From Fragilaria crotonensis (taxonomy: Eukaryota > Bacillariophyta > Fragilariophyceae > Fragilariales > Fragilariaceae): a DNA stretch of 43,038 bases. Made by a program: the position numbers and the translations under genes. Numbering within the stretch: the first letter of the stretch is position 1; each line of letters opens with the position of its first letter. The stretch lies in contig JAKSYS010000540.1 in assembly GCA_022925895.1 (NCBI GenBank), positions 1 through 43,038 of the forward strand. The letters are read 5' to 3'. Of this stretch, positions 19,601-29,560 are shown piece by piece. The notes beneath the pieces were generated by a model that did no database searches, was not told where the DNA came from, and was given only the letters and a program-made list of their open reading frames with translations.

Positions 19601-20224
19601 CAGACCATACGAACGAGCTCACAGCCCCATCGGATCGCCTTGAGGCAAAAATGATGCGGGCTGGTGCTGGCGGGCCCATCTTTACTGCTGAATTGAACGA
19701 TGTACTTCGGTCCTCGTGCGTTGCTATAATTGTTGAGCTTGTTGACGCAGCGCTGCCCAGCAGTATCGCTGCGTATGCAACGGACCTGGTTTCGTTGGTG
19801 AAAAACGCTTTTACAAATTGAAGTCTCTCGCCCGCTAAGGCGGGGCGCTGCCTCACTCGCCGTTGCGTTGTATGAGGCAATTCTCCGTGAACTTGGTGAA
19901 ACTTCGCCGATGTGGCCGTTAACTATAGCGATAGTGCATGCGAAAGAGGAGGCACTGCAGTCTGCACTGGAGGCAGCGATGGATCCAGAGCGTCTTCACT
20001 CTTCTCAACTGTACGACCCTGCGACATCAGCACGTTGCCAAGAAGCATTGGATGCTCGTTGTCAAGTCCAAGAAACTGGTGCATTCGAAGCCGTCGCTGT
20101 TCACCTCCAAGTCCAGAACCGAGAAGATGCCGACCCCGTAGTGTCGATTGTTAGAAGTCGATTGAATGAAGGACGAGAGAACAGGACACCGCTGGTTATC
20201 TCAGGACTTGACATCAATCCATGA
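16610..20224 (+). CDS. TANGO6: TANGO6/Rtp1-like HEAT-repeat protein, frame broken twice
   Basis: Three consecutive open segments in different frames make one protein of ~1,200 aa: 16610 to ~17209, ~17210 to 19818 and ~19820 to 20224. The first break coincides with a run of five G (17205-17209); one more G would join SLLWG to DVSYGEQDNE. The second is at AAATTGAAG (19815-19823), where one fewer T replaces the TGA stop and yields AFTNEV followed by RRGAASLAVALYEAIL. The protein is almost all helical repeats. The C-terminal part (PAVRAQGVVRLRHLARG, DPESYVYLAGIQTIVAI, then RRGAASLAVALYE) resembles the RTP1_C1 and RTP1_C2 domains. Yeast Rtp1 helps import RNA polymerase II; animal TANGO6 affects secretion and Golgi. 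A 54-57 nt intron (GTGTAAG to CACAG) could alternatively explain the first break. Length matches the family. Confidence 0.72.
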
Positions 20225-20378
20225 GTTCCAATTATTACTGTCGTGAATCAACTGCAGATATTCCACACACTCACCGACGTTACTGGTCATGGGTTGTTTT
20301 TTCCGGGACTGAAATGTAATAGATTCCGCACACAAGCTTTAATGCTCACAAAGTTCAGATCGTACACGTGTAGAAGCA

Positions 20379-21350
20379 ATGAATTTCATATCGCCTTCGA
20401 CGGACGAGACAAGCAGCAGGCATCCCATGACATGGCTTTGCACACCTTTGGCAGGGCCAGGTTCCACACTATACCCTGAATCCCTGCAACACTCGTTGGA
20501 AGGACGACATGATCCTAGAAAAGTCTTCCACGACCAATCCATCGTCGAATGGATGAGTCCAATCGGCACATTCAAGAGTTCAGATCCCGGAATGAGACGG
20601 AGTCAATGCATCACAATGAATGATCGTCCGGTTGCCATGGAAAACGATTGTCTGAGGCCTTCGTCTACGGTAGCATTCGCTAACGACACGGAGCCTTCTA
20701 TGGTGGTGCCACCGACCGAGTTGATTGCGAGACGCAGCTCATCATTTGAATATCTGGTCTATGCAAGCATGGTCCTACGATCTGGGGTAGACCCCGACCC
20801 TGCCGTACGAACAAGTTCGTCAACAGAACCCGACAACATCCCAACAAGAGGCAATTATGGCATCCGGACTTCTCCTAGAATAGATCATCATGAAGACGGC
20901 AATGCAGCGGCAGTCTCAGCTGGAATGAAAAGAAAGGCAAGGGCAGGCCCAACGATACCCTCAGGCGTGGCCACTGTTCGCGAAAAGACGGCTGCTTGCA
21001 AGTGCAAGAAGTCAAAATGCCTAAAGCTTTATTGCGAATGCTTTGCTGGGCAATCGCTTTGCTCTGATGAAACATGCAAGTGCCTTGGCTGCTCGAACAT
21101 GTATGAGCACAATGAAAACAGACGCGAAGCCATCCAGACTGTGCTACAGAAGAACGCTTTCATCTTCGAGAAACGCATTGGATCGAGAATGGAACGGCGT
21201 GGCAGAATGCTTTTATCGAAATTGAGCCGTCAAACCACATGCCGATGCAAGAAGTCGAGGTGTATAATGAGGTACTGTGAATGCTTCTTTCTTGGCGCAC
21301 AATGCAACCAGGACTGTGGCTGTACTGATTGCAGAAATCATGATGAATAG
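20379..21350 (+). CDS. CXC/tesmin (CRC-domain) DNA-binding regulator
   Basis: 323 aa from the ATG at 20379. The first two thirds are low-complexity Ser/Pro/Thr-rich. The C-terminus is a CRC domain: the first CXC motif around residues 207-240 (CKCKKSKCLKLYCECF, CSDETCKCLGC), a linker with RREAIQTVLQKNAFIFEKRI, and the second CXC motif around 288-320 (CRCKKSRCIMRYCECF, CNQDCGCTDC). The nine-cysteine arrangement is conserved in both halves. Family members such as LIN54, tesmin and plant TSO1/TCX bind AT-rich CHR-type elements and regulate cell-cycle and germline genes. The usual RNP.AF linker is altered to QKNAFIF. Unlike most members, the CRC domain is at the very C-terminus. It is tandem with the TANGO6-like gene, 154 bp downstream. 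Confidence 0.88.
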   Translation: MNFISPSTDETSSRHPMTWLCTPLAGPGSTLYPESLQHSLEGRHDPRKVFHDQSIVEWMSPIGTFKSSDPGMRRSQCITMNDRPVAMENDCLRPSSTVAFANDTEPSMVVPPTELIARRSSSFEYLVYASMVLRSGVDPDPAVRTSSSTEPDNIPTRGNYGIRTSPRIDHHEDGNAAAVSAGMKRKARAGPTIPSGVATVREKTAACKCKKSKCLKLYCECFAGQSLCSDETCKCLGCSNMYEHNENRREAIQTVLQKNAFIFEKRIGSRMERRGRMLLSKLSRQTTCRCKKSRCIMRYCECFFLGAQCNQDCGCTDCRNHDE

Positions 21351-21699
21351 CTCACCCATCGCTGGCATTCCCTACACCTCCGAAACTGTCTTTTATTTCC
21401 AACCAAACGGTGCGCTCACTGGAAGCTGGACCTTGTGGCGATGCTTCGATTAACAGAATGGAAACCTTGACCATCACGATTGTTCCCGTGATGCAAAAAT
21501 TTTCAACCACTCCTGGATTTAGCTCACACATCGGCATATCATCTTGAGCAAAATTTTTGCTAGCTATAATCTTAGAATGTTCATGTTTGGCAACCTGAAA
21601 GTCATTGTAGGCAGTTGTTCAAAAGATCCTGGTACAGTGCTTGATCAGGCCGAGTTGGTCGACAGAAAAAGCCAGGTACGACTTGCTTGAATCTTAGAG
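21351..21699. other. Convergent intergenic region
   Basis: This lies between the stop codons of the CXC gene (plus) and the F-box/LRR gene (minus). It presumably holds both 3' UTRs. No gene or notable repeat was seen. Confidence 0.5.
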
Positions 21700-23807
21700 T
21701 CAGCATTTCTTGAGCAAAGGTGTCATCACATGGAAAGCCTCGTTAACATTCCGACGACGGCTGCAGTTGCGCAGGTCAAGAATGCTGAGATGGCTGAGGC
21801 TGCCGACTGAGCACAATGCATGAAAAATTGCATCGCCTGCCTCGCCGTGATTCGAAAAGTCCCTGTTGTTATCACTGTGATGAGCCACGTCGTTCGAGGT
21901 ATCCAACAGTGGACAATTCTGCACTCGAAGCTCTGTCAATGTATCCTTCCGCAGTTGGAGAAGGCTGACGATTGCCGCGAAGGTGATGCGCGAGCAGAAG
22001 CTCAAGTCTAGCGAATACAACCGTCGCATAGCATGTGTGATTGCGTTCACTCCCGCGTCTGTTATCTTTTTGCAGTAGCGTAGATGAAGATGATTCAGTT
22101 GGGGCGCGTATTCAGCCAATCCGACCTTAACAGCTGGAATGTGAGTTCAAATGAATTTGCGCCGGTCATTAACGGCAATCACCAACTCACCAGGAACGCG
22201 TTTGTCAGCTTTTGGCATTCACTGACAATGAGGCTTCGGAGGTGTTTCAGCGCTTGCAAAGCACTTGCGGACTCGTCAGTAAGCGAATGGCAACCCCAAA
22301 GGTTCAAGATAACCAGTTTTCCGCACCCAATAGCAGCGCCAGAGGATGTGTGGAAGCTCAGGTGCCTCAATCTTGTGCAACCCCAAAGCGTGAGTTGAGA
22401 CAACTGGGTACACTTTTCTGTGATCAAATCCACGCTTTTGTTCGTCAGGAGATAGTTATCCCTCATGTAGAGTGCTCTCAAATTGTTTAAATTCTGGCCG
22501 ATAGCAACTCCGCTCTCGTCAGAGATGGGCACATTCGAGATTTCCAGAACTTGAAGCTTTACGCAAGATTGAGCAATGGCCATCATTCCTCGATCAGTGA
22601 CATTCCTCAGTCCTTTCAGATAGAATACCTCCAAGGTTGACGCGACGTGCCTAGAAAGAAGGACGAGCGTGGTGTCGTCGAGGTCGTTACAGCGACTTAT
22701 GTCAAGGCATTCAAGCTTTCGTAGATGCGGAATCGACGGATGGAGATCGTCCTTGGTGAGTTCGGCAAATCCATTTAGGAAGAGGCTTTGAAGACTATGA
22801 TATGAGTGGGCCAGTAGTCCACGGAAGATTGGTAGCGTAAAGTTAGGAAAAGTCGTGTCATCGTTGATATCGATAGTCCTCGCTACGCCCAAGTATTGAA
22901 TGAGATTCCGCCACACCTTACACACAAGCTTGCACTGAACTATCTCTCGCACGGTGAGAAACGGGAGAACAATTGGGAGCGCGATCTCTGAAGTTGCTGA
23001 TCGCAAACGCCATGTCCTTGCCGGTTGAAGCGAAGTATCTTGGTGCCCTTTTACAGTTTGGGGACCCAAATCGATACCACGAAATGACTCGGTGAATTCA
23101 GCTATGGATTGAGCTCTTCCCAAAGTTCTAGCATTCGAGAGGGTGCACTCCCCTAGTCTATCTCCGGGAGATTTTGATGACACGTTTCTTGTGTCCGATA
23201 CGGCAGCAGCGACGGCACGGCGTAGGGTGATATCATCCTGGTAGTATGTTAGCCGAGGTCGTAGGAACACATGGTCATGTTCAGCGAAAGTAACGCGATG
23301 AACCTCAGAAGCTGATGATGCACGAGTCGTGCCGTCATGAATAGATTCGTAGGCAACAAAGTGAATTCTCAGGCGTTTAGAAGTTCCAGGACAAGGATCC
23401 CCAAAAATTGTGTTCATCCTCCTGCCTCCCATCAACGGTATGACGTTACGCTTCCGTCCTGTTATACGAACAAGATCCGAATTTTCATCGTCACTATCGA
23501 CCCCGTTGTGTCCTACATCAACGAAGTCTCGTTCATCGTGACTTTTCCTCAGAACCAAGAGTGCCTTTAGGAAGGGTGCAACGTCTCGAGTGAAGGGAAT
23601 ACAGTTCGCCTCGTCGCTACTGAGTTCGCCCGTTGATAACCTGTGACCCTCAGAAGGCCCATAAGTCGCAGAGACAATCTTGAGCACAGTTTCTGAAGCC
23701 AAGCGCTTGCGAGATGAAAAATCTAAAGCGTTGTGGGGTCGCTTGAGAATCGATGGCGAACTCGATATGTCCTCGTCATCGAAGTTCGATCTCTCGGAGC
23801 TGCTCAT
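21700..23807 (-). CDS. F-box / leucine-rich repeat protein (FBXL/AMN1-like), two exons
   Basis: complement(join(21700..22125, 22191..23807)), 680 aa. The start is the ATG at 23807 (MSSSERSNFDDED). The 65 nt intron begins GTGAGT at 22190 and ends TTAAG at 22126; joining gives LTNAFL-VGLAEYAPQLNHL, which restores the leucine-rich repeat period. The N-terminal ~275 residues are charged and disordered. The F-box lies at ~276-307 (VLPFLTVREIVQCKLVCKVW). It is followed by about a dozen cysteine-containing LRRs with the LxxCxxITDxGv pattern (YCKKITDAGVNAI, GCHSLTDESASAL, ECQKLTNAFL). Such proteins recruit substrates to SCF ubiquitin ligases through Skp1; the substrate is unknown. The last repeats include an acidic/His insertion (DVAHHSDNNRD). 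Confidence 0.87.
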
Positions 23808-24646
23808 GCCTTGCTCTGTGTTCCAGTGCACTTCTTTAAATAGTTAAGCCAGTTCGCAAGTAATGTCAATTGTCATGTAGGAAAGTGCTGGACGGGTCAC
23901 GGGTCAGGTGGCAGCGCCGTCAAGATAGCAGTCCAACCCAGAGTTCAGTCTTGCATGGACACATGGTTAAAAAGCGGGAGGATCCGGATTTGCCTTGTCC
24001 ATAGACATGACGACATGACACACATACACTCGACGCTCTAGTAAATCGAACCTTACGAGTACTTGTACCCTGGGAGTACGACAACGTAAGACGTTAGACA
24101 TGTATCGAGAGTCGAGGAGTCGAGAGTAGAAACAAATTGAGTCAAGCAAAAACACCATCGTTGGAACATGGATTTATCTATTGCCATGACGGATCATAAA
24201 TAAGTACCATGCCATATAGTGGTACTTGTACTTGAACAGGCAGTGACTCGAACATGTAACCTCGGAAACGGGTCGATGTCGCTCCATCTTCGTGATGTGT
24301 TTATTAGTCGTATGTAGAGCATATGATGGCATGTGGATGTGATGCTTATGGCAGAAGGTGGATTTATGTTGCCCAGGGAGTCCTTCATTTGTCATTTGGC
24401 GTGTGAACATTAATGTACCTGTACGCCTCAATCAACACAACAACGATTAGGTGCTGGAAACCAAACGAAATAAACCGGTATTGCTCAACACTGTTTGATG
24501 CCCTGGAGGGAAGTCTCATAGTCTACTCATCGCAAATGCTTTAGCAACACTTAACAGCATGAACAAGAACCTGGTTCAACAGTGCTCAATCACCAGAATT
24601 TATACTGCCTGCCTAAATGTCAATGTCACCATTGAAGGCTCATGGC
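23808..24646. other. Intergenic region with GTAC clusters
   Basis: This lies upstream of the F-box/LRR gene and downstream of the secreted repeat-protein gene. GTAC-rich pieces occur at about 24057-24079 and 24209-24232. No convincing gene or RNA was seen; small ORFs have no family features. Confidence 0.5.
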
Positions 24647-27062
24647 TTACTGATTTGCCTTCCGATTCAAAAAGTTCTCGATGGCACTAATCTTCGTTTT
24701 CAACCAGTTACCCTCGCCGGGATTCCCGCTTCTCCTGAATCTGTTATTTCCGCTCGATGGAGCTGGGCTTGATGTTTCTAAAGTATCATCCTCAAAGCTC
24801 TCTTCCTCAACTTCAGTCCCTGGAATCGTCAGCTCACCTTCATCTTTGCGTGGCTTTTCAACGTCGACGCCAATCAACAGCTCGCTCTTTCCTCGTCTTT
24901 CAAGCAGCATGAGAAAATGTTCGCCGCCGAAGATTGCTAGGGCCCCAAGAGCTATTGGGATGGCAACAGCAAGGACCTTGGTCAATGTCGCGAATGCAAG
25001 GCCCTTTCTTTTTTCGTCGTACCAGCTATCGGGGATGCCCTCCAGAGGCCGTCGAAGTCTCTTTTCTGCCACGACGTTGGCGATTTGAGGCTTCATTCCG
25101 CGAAGCTCGGATTTGCGGAATCCGCATTCCTTCACCAAGATTTGTTCCACTTCCTTGCTGATCACAGCGTTATTTGCATCGACTGAGGTTTCTCCTTCAA
25201 GTGCGACTGATAGCTCGTCTGCGTTGGCATCAAGCCCAGGCTCGGGTTGAGCAGATTCGTAATCCTGCAATCCTGCGAACTCATCAGTCCGCGGGACGTC
25301 GTCAATGGAAGCTCGGTCGGCATCATCGGTATGCCCAGCACGGAAGGAAGTGGCACCCACGCTGGTTTCATCATCGTCGTAGGCATCCGCAAGTTCCTCT
25401 CTGTCGACGAAAGCACTGCTGTCATCGTCCATTGCGTGTTGGTGCGCAACAGTTTCATAGAGAGTGACTGTCTCGTCTATCGTATGGAGCGCTGGCTCCT
25501 CTACTTGGAACCCATCAGCTTCAACCGAGTCATCCAAAGGCGTCTCCACGTCGTCTTCAATTTCCCGAGGCGTCGATTATCTCACTTGCATCTGCAACAG
25601 AGAGTTCATCTTCATCCTCGTAAAAATCGTCGTCGGGTTCGAAATGGCCTTCATCAAGTTCTTCATCGTCGTAATCATATTCCGCCTCGTCCAATAAGTC
25701 CTTCGAATCAGCGGCATTTTGTGCTCCACCCCGAACTGATGTTGCCGGAGTCTGGTTATCATCGTCATTAACTTTCCTGTCGACATCATCCTCAATAGCA
25801 CCGTCGTCTGCATCGGGCAGCTCAACAACGCCAGCATGGTCGATCGACTCAGGGACATAGGCCCCACCGCGTGTAGACGTAGGATCTTCCGCCGTCGCTT
25901 CTTCCCCTCCTTCACCGTCATCTACGCCTTCTTCATTCTCGGCGATCTCCTCTACAGCGTTAGCATCGGTGAAAGTTTCATCCTCGTTGATGATCGAGCT
26001 TGGATCATTCTCTGCAGGGGCATCTGCCCCACCACGCACCGCAGTGGCATCATCCGCAGTTGCATCATCCGCAGTTGATCCATCTCCTTCTTCGCCGTCG
26101 TCTCCATCATTATTGCCATCGTTGGTATCCTCTTCAACCTCATCGATTTCAGGCGTTTCAGGGACATCCGCCCCACCACGAACTGCCGAAGGATCGTCTG
26201 CATGAACTTCGTCACCTCCTTCGCCGTCCTCTTCGTCGTCACTTTTGCTTTCGCCGACCTCCTCTGCAGTCTCACTGACGTCAGCCACCTCAGGGACATC
26301 CGCCCCACCACGCACACTTGTCTGATCATCCACAGTATCTTCTACGTCTGCGTCACCACCTTCTTCTCCGTCCCTCTTCTCAGCAGTCTCCTCGGCAGCG
26401 CCGATATCCGTCGTCTCGGGGACATCTGCTCCGCCACGGACTGCAGAAGGATCCTCAGCGAGAACTTCCTCACCTCCTCCCCCGGTCTCACCATCATCGT
26501 TGCTTTCGTCGACTTCTTCAGCCTCGGGGACATCCGCCCCACCACGAACACCTGTTGGATCATCCGTAGTCGCACCTTCTTCGCCTTCACCACCCTCTTC
26601 GTCATCACTGTTATCGGCAGTCTCCTCCACAGCATCGTCAATATCAGTTGTCTCAGGGACATCTGCTCCACCACGAACTGCAGAAGGATCATCATTTTGT
26701 ACTTGTTCGACTCCTTCACTGTCCTCTTGTTCGCGAGCCGGAACCTCGTTTTCGTCAACGGGGTCGATTGACTCTGGAACGTCTGATCCACCACGGACCG
26801 AACAAGTATCAACCGCACATCCTTCTGATTTCTCAACACCACTAGCGCCGCATTCTCCTTCTAGTTGGTCAGTTTGCTTCTCCTTCATATCCTCATCTAG
26901 GATTTCTACCTTTTCCTCGTTGACAACGCCAGTGACTTCTGAATGGACCTCATCTGCTCCACCCCTGACAACAAAGGCAAGGTGACTACCAAGCCGGAAC
27001 GTAGCGGGGGAAACAGTGGGCGCTAAAGTTGCCACAAAAAGGAGGAACGCAGCTTTGTTCAT
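24647..27062 (-). CDS. Secreted/membrane acidic protein with ten VRGG-type repeats, frame break near 25570
   Basis: The start is the ATG at 27062. Residues 1-20 (MNKAAFLLFVATLAPTVSPA) are a signal peptide. About 440 residues follow in which the motif V-R-G-G-A-D-V-P-E recurs ten times (two variants RGGS and RGGAY), each followed by 30-50 Asp/Glu-rich residues with DDPSAVRGG or EDPT.RGG joints. The first frame stops at 25557. A second frame, open from about 25573, runs to 24647 with no early ATG and continues acidic text, so it is probably the same protein (~800 aa). Its C-terminal part holds a conserved-looking module (ECGFRKSELRGMKPQIANVV, IPDSWYDEKRKG), one membrane segment (VLAVAIPIALGALAIFGG) and an acidic tail. 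The family is not recognised. It could be a cell-wall or vesicle protein, or a processed precursor. Confidence 0.7.
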
Positions 27063-27513
27063 CCTGATAGGTGTCACCTCCGAAGGATTTATGACAACTG
27101 TCGTCTGTCAGGAATTCAGTTTTTACATGTTGAATCGATCCATCTTGGTATATCATTTTCAAGCGTAGACACCAAGTAATTTATTTTTATGGACGTACGT
27201 CCTCGACCCGTGGCAACCTGGAACTTCCGGGCAAGAAACAAGACAGGCGAGAATGGGCAGACATAAACACGTCTGTTTGTCAGTCTGGTTTCCTTGATCT
27301 TTTTCACAGAGGAAATCACAACGCCATCATCCGGACATCAACCGTTCATTGTTCAATGTTCATTGCTCATTGAGGCCTGCATCGTGTCCACAGTGGGGGC
27401 ACAGCAATGTTCAAAATCATTTCTGTTTCAGGACGGCTTGAGTAATTAGGAGTTACAACTGAGAAACTGAGGCTTGGCACAAACATCTTGGATTCCTATG
27501 CGACGATACATCG
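27063..27513. promoter_or_regulatory. Divergent promoter region, repeat protein / MaoC hydratase
   Basis: This 451 bp stretch separates two head-to-head start codons. It contains a short direct repeat (GTTCATTGTTCAATGTTCATTG, about 27346-27368). No TATA box was identified with confidence. Shared regulation is inferred from the layout. Confidence 0.4.
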
Positions 27514-28551
27514 ATGGACGCTCCTCCGCAATCATTACTCATGTCTTCACATGAGCGATCGAACTGGTCAGAGGATTTTCACGCCAGCTACACCGCTAAG
27601 GACGTTGTTCAATATGCATTGGCGATTGGATTTGGATCGAGCAGCGACAATCATGAAACGAAGTTTACTTTTGAGGAAGATCTTTCCTTTGAAGCAGTAC
27701 CAACATTCTGCTTAGTGCTTCCCAGCTGGGCATCATCACTGCCAAACTCATCATTCTCCTATATTCAGCCTTTTCCGACCCCAATGATGCGTCATATGGG
27801 AGTGATCCCGTCAACGTGTCTACAAGGAAGTACGCTTGACCTAGACAGTCTCCCAGTCATTCACATTTCACAGTCTGTTGTTTGGTACCAGAAAGTCCCA
27901 ATACCATCAACTTGTTCACCAGACAAGCCTACCTCCAAGGTACACACCCTCGTGTCGAGCAGAGTTGTTGCTGTGACACCAAAATCGATTGGAACATTCG
28001 TCGAGACTGAAACGAGGATTCGACTCGACAGCGGTAGCCTTCTGTGTACCATGTCTGCGACCTTATTGGTTCTCGGGATGGATGCGAGTCAAGTCATTCC
28101 ATTGGAAAGACTTCACACTGCAAGATTGGGTGGTGAATGCAAGATACCAAATACTTCACCAACTTTCGAATGGTCGTTCGCGACGACACCAAATCAAGCA
28201 CTATTGTATCGTATGGCTAGCGGAGACTTCAACAAAATTCACGTTGACCCGTCGACGACGGCGATGATGCCAGGAGCGTGTGAGAAGCCTATTCTTCATG
28301 GATTATGTACTCTGGGGATTGCGCTTCGAGGGATGCTAAGTTGCCTCGACAAGGGAGCTGCAGTTGTTTCGCTGCGGGCTCATTTTGTGCAACCTGTCTT
28401 TGTGGGTGACACATTGAAAATCGAAGCGTGGGTTCAAGATCATGGTCAGGTGCTCTTCCGCGTTGTTCAAGTCGGCTCAAACACAATCGTCGTGGATCGC
28501 GGAGAAATAATGACGAAAGCAACAACGTCGTGTCCCTCGTGCAGGCTGTAG
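27514..28551 (+). CDS. Peroxisomal (R)-specific enoyl-CoA hydratase 2, MaoC-like
   Basis: 345-aa single-exon gene starting at the ATG at 27514. It has a double hot-dog layout as in eukaryotic hydratase 2. The N-terminal half has DVVQYALAIGFG and FEAVPTF; the C-terminal half has the hydratase-2 signature YRMASGDFNKIHVDP, with likely catalytic Asp238 and His243, followed by KPILHGLCTLG. The last three residues are CRL, a fit to the (S/A/C)(K/R/H)(L/M) type-1 peroxisomal signal. The enzyme hydrates trans-2-enoyl-CoA to (R)-3-hydroxyacyl-CoA in peroxisomal beta-oxidation. In animals and fungi this domain is fused to a dehydrogenase in the multifunctional enzyme; here it stands alone, as in plant ECH2. 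Confidence 0.9.
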   Translation: MDAPPQSLLMSSHERSNWSEDFHASYTAKDVVQYALAIGFGSSSDNHETKFTFEEDLSFEAVPTFCLVLPSWASSLPNSSFSYIQPFPTPMMRHMGVIPSTCLQGSTLDLDSLPVIHISQSVVWYQKVPIPSTCSPDKPTSKVHTLVSSRVVAVTPKSIGTFVETETRIRLDSGSLLCTMSATLLVLGMDASQVIPLERLHTARLGGECKIPNTSPTFEWSFATTPNQALLYRMASGDFNKIHVDPSTTAMMPGACEKPILHGLCTLGIALRGMLSCLDKGAAVVSLRAHFVQPVFVGDTLKIEAWVQDHGQVLFRVVQVGSNTIVVDRGEIMTKATTSCPSCRL

Positions 28552-29560
28552 AGCAACAGAGCTAGACATCCTTTTCTTAATACTGTAAGAAGATTATATG
28601 CGCAGACAAACCAGGTGGTCTCTTTCCAGGTGGAGTTAATCTAACGTACTACCTGGAACTTGCTTTCTTTCTCTATGGCGCTGGGACAGGTGAACGCGCT
28701 TGAAACAAGCACATTCAATGTCATGTCCGATACATCAGTGTTGACGGAACGAATGTTTGATTTGGCGGAACACTTCTCGTAGGGATAGTCCTCTACGAGC
28801 GTACACTCCCTTATCATTGAGCTTGATCGATGTTGTGGGAGCCGCTGGCAGTCCTATTGGCTCAAGAGGACGATTCGAACATAACTAAGGGTTTGATGCG
28901 TGTCGACTCGAATCGACATGACTATCTCGAGGATGCATGACGTCCTGGTGTAGCAGACGACCAGACTCCTCGTTGCATCTCTTTTGTGCATGTTGCATTG
29001 GCGTTTGGGAAACGACTTTAATCTGCCGTGATCTCTGATGTGGCTGCGACGTACTCCAGTACCTGGTGTCTTACGAGTGTTTGAAATCGTTTTTGTTGAC
29101 CTTCGGAGTTCGGAGTGTATGGGTCCGCATGTCGGCATTCGGCATGTGTGTACTGCATATTTCGAATTTCGAAAAGCCATGTGAGGCCTATGTTTTCCGC
29201 GCCAAATCGCGCAAGATAAAAGTCTTAAGGCATATAGTATAATGAATGATTGAAGCGTAGCATGATTTTCTTGCAGAATAACTCCTGAGCCTGTGACACA
29301 TAGTACAAGATACTGAACAACTTGTAGCTACGCACGTTACGCTCTTCCTGGAGTACGCGCATGAGTACCCTTCTCCACGTCGAGCGTGCCAGGTGGAAAG
29401 GTGGCGCGAAGGCGTTGAAAGTACCAAGGTATCTTGTAGGATTCTACAGTGGCGTTGGAGGGGCGCGTTGGATGGCTATGATTTTGAACTTGATGGCCTT
29501 AAACATAAATAAAGCAGGCTTGCAGCGGCGCCATCCTCTCGCGTTTCGTTGTGATCAACC
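28552..29560. other. Intergenic region, no gene seen
   Basis: About 1 kb between the MaoC gene and the hnRNP-like gene, both on the plus strand. It includes the MaoC 3' UTR and the promoter of the next gene. Short ORFs in it have no family features and no RNA gene was recognised. Confidence 0.5.

Noticed and set aside
26202-26771. 189-codon plus-strand ORF antisense to the VRGG repeats
   Set aside because: The repeat periodicity of the real gene produces open antisense frames; no domain or start context.
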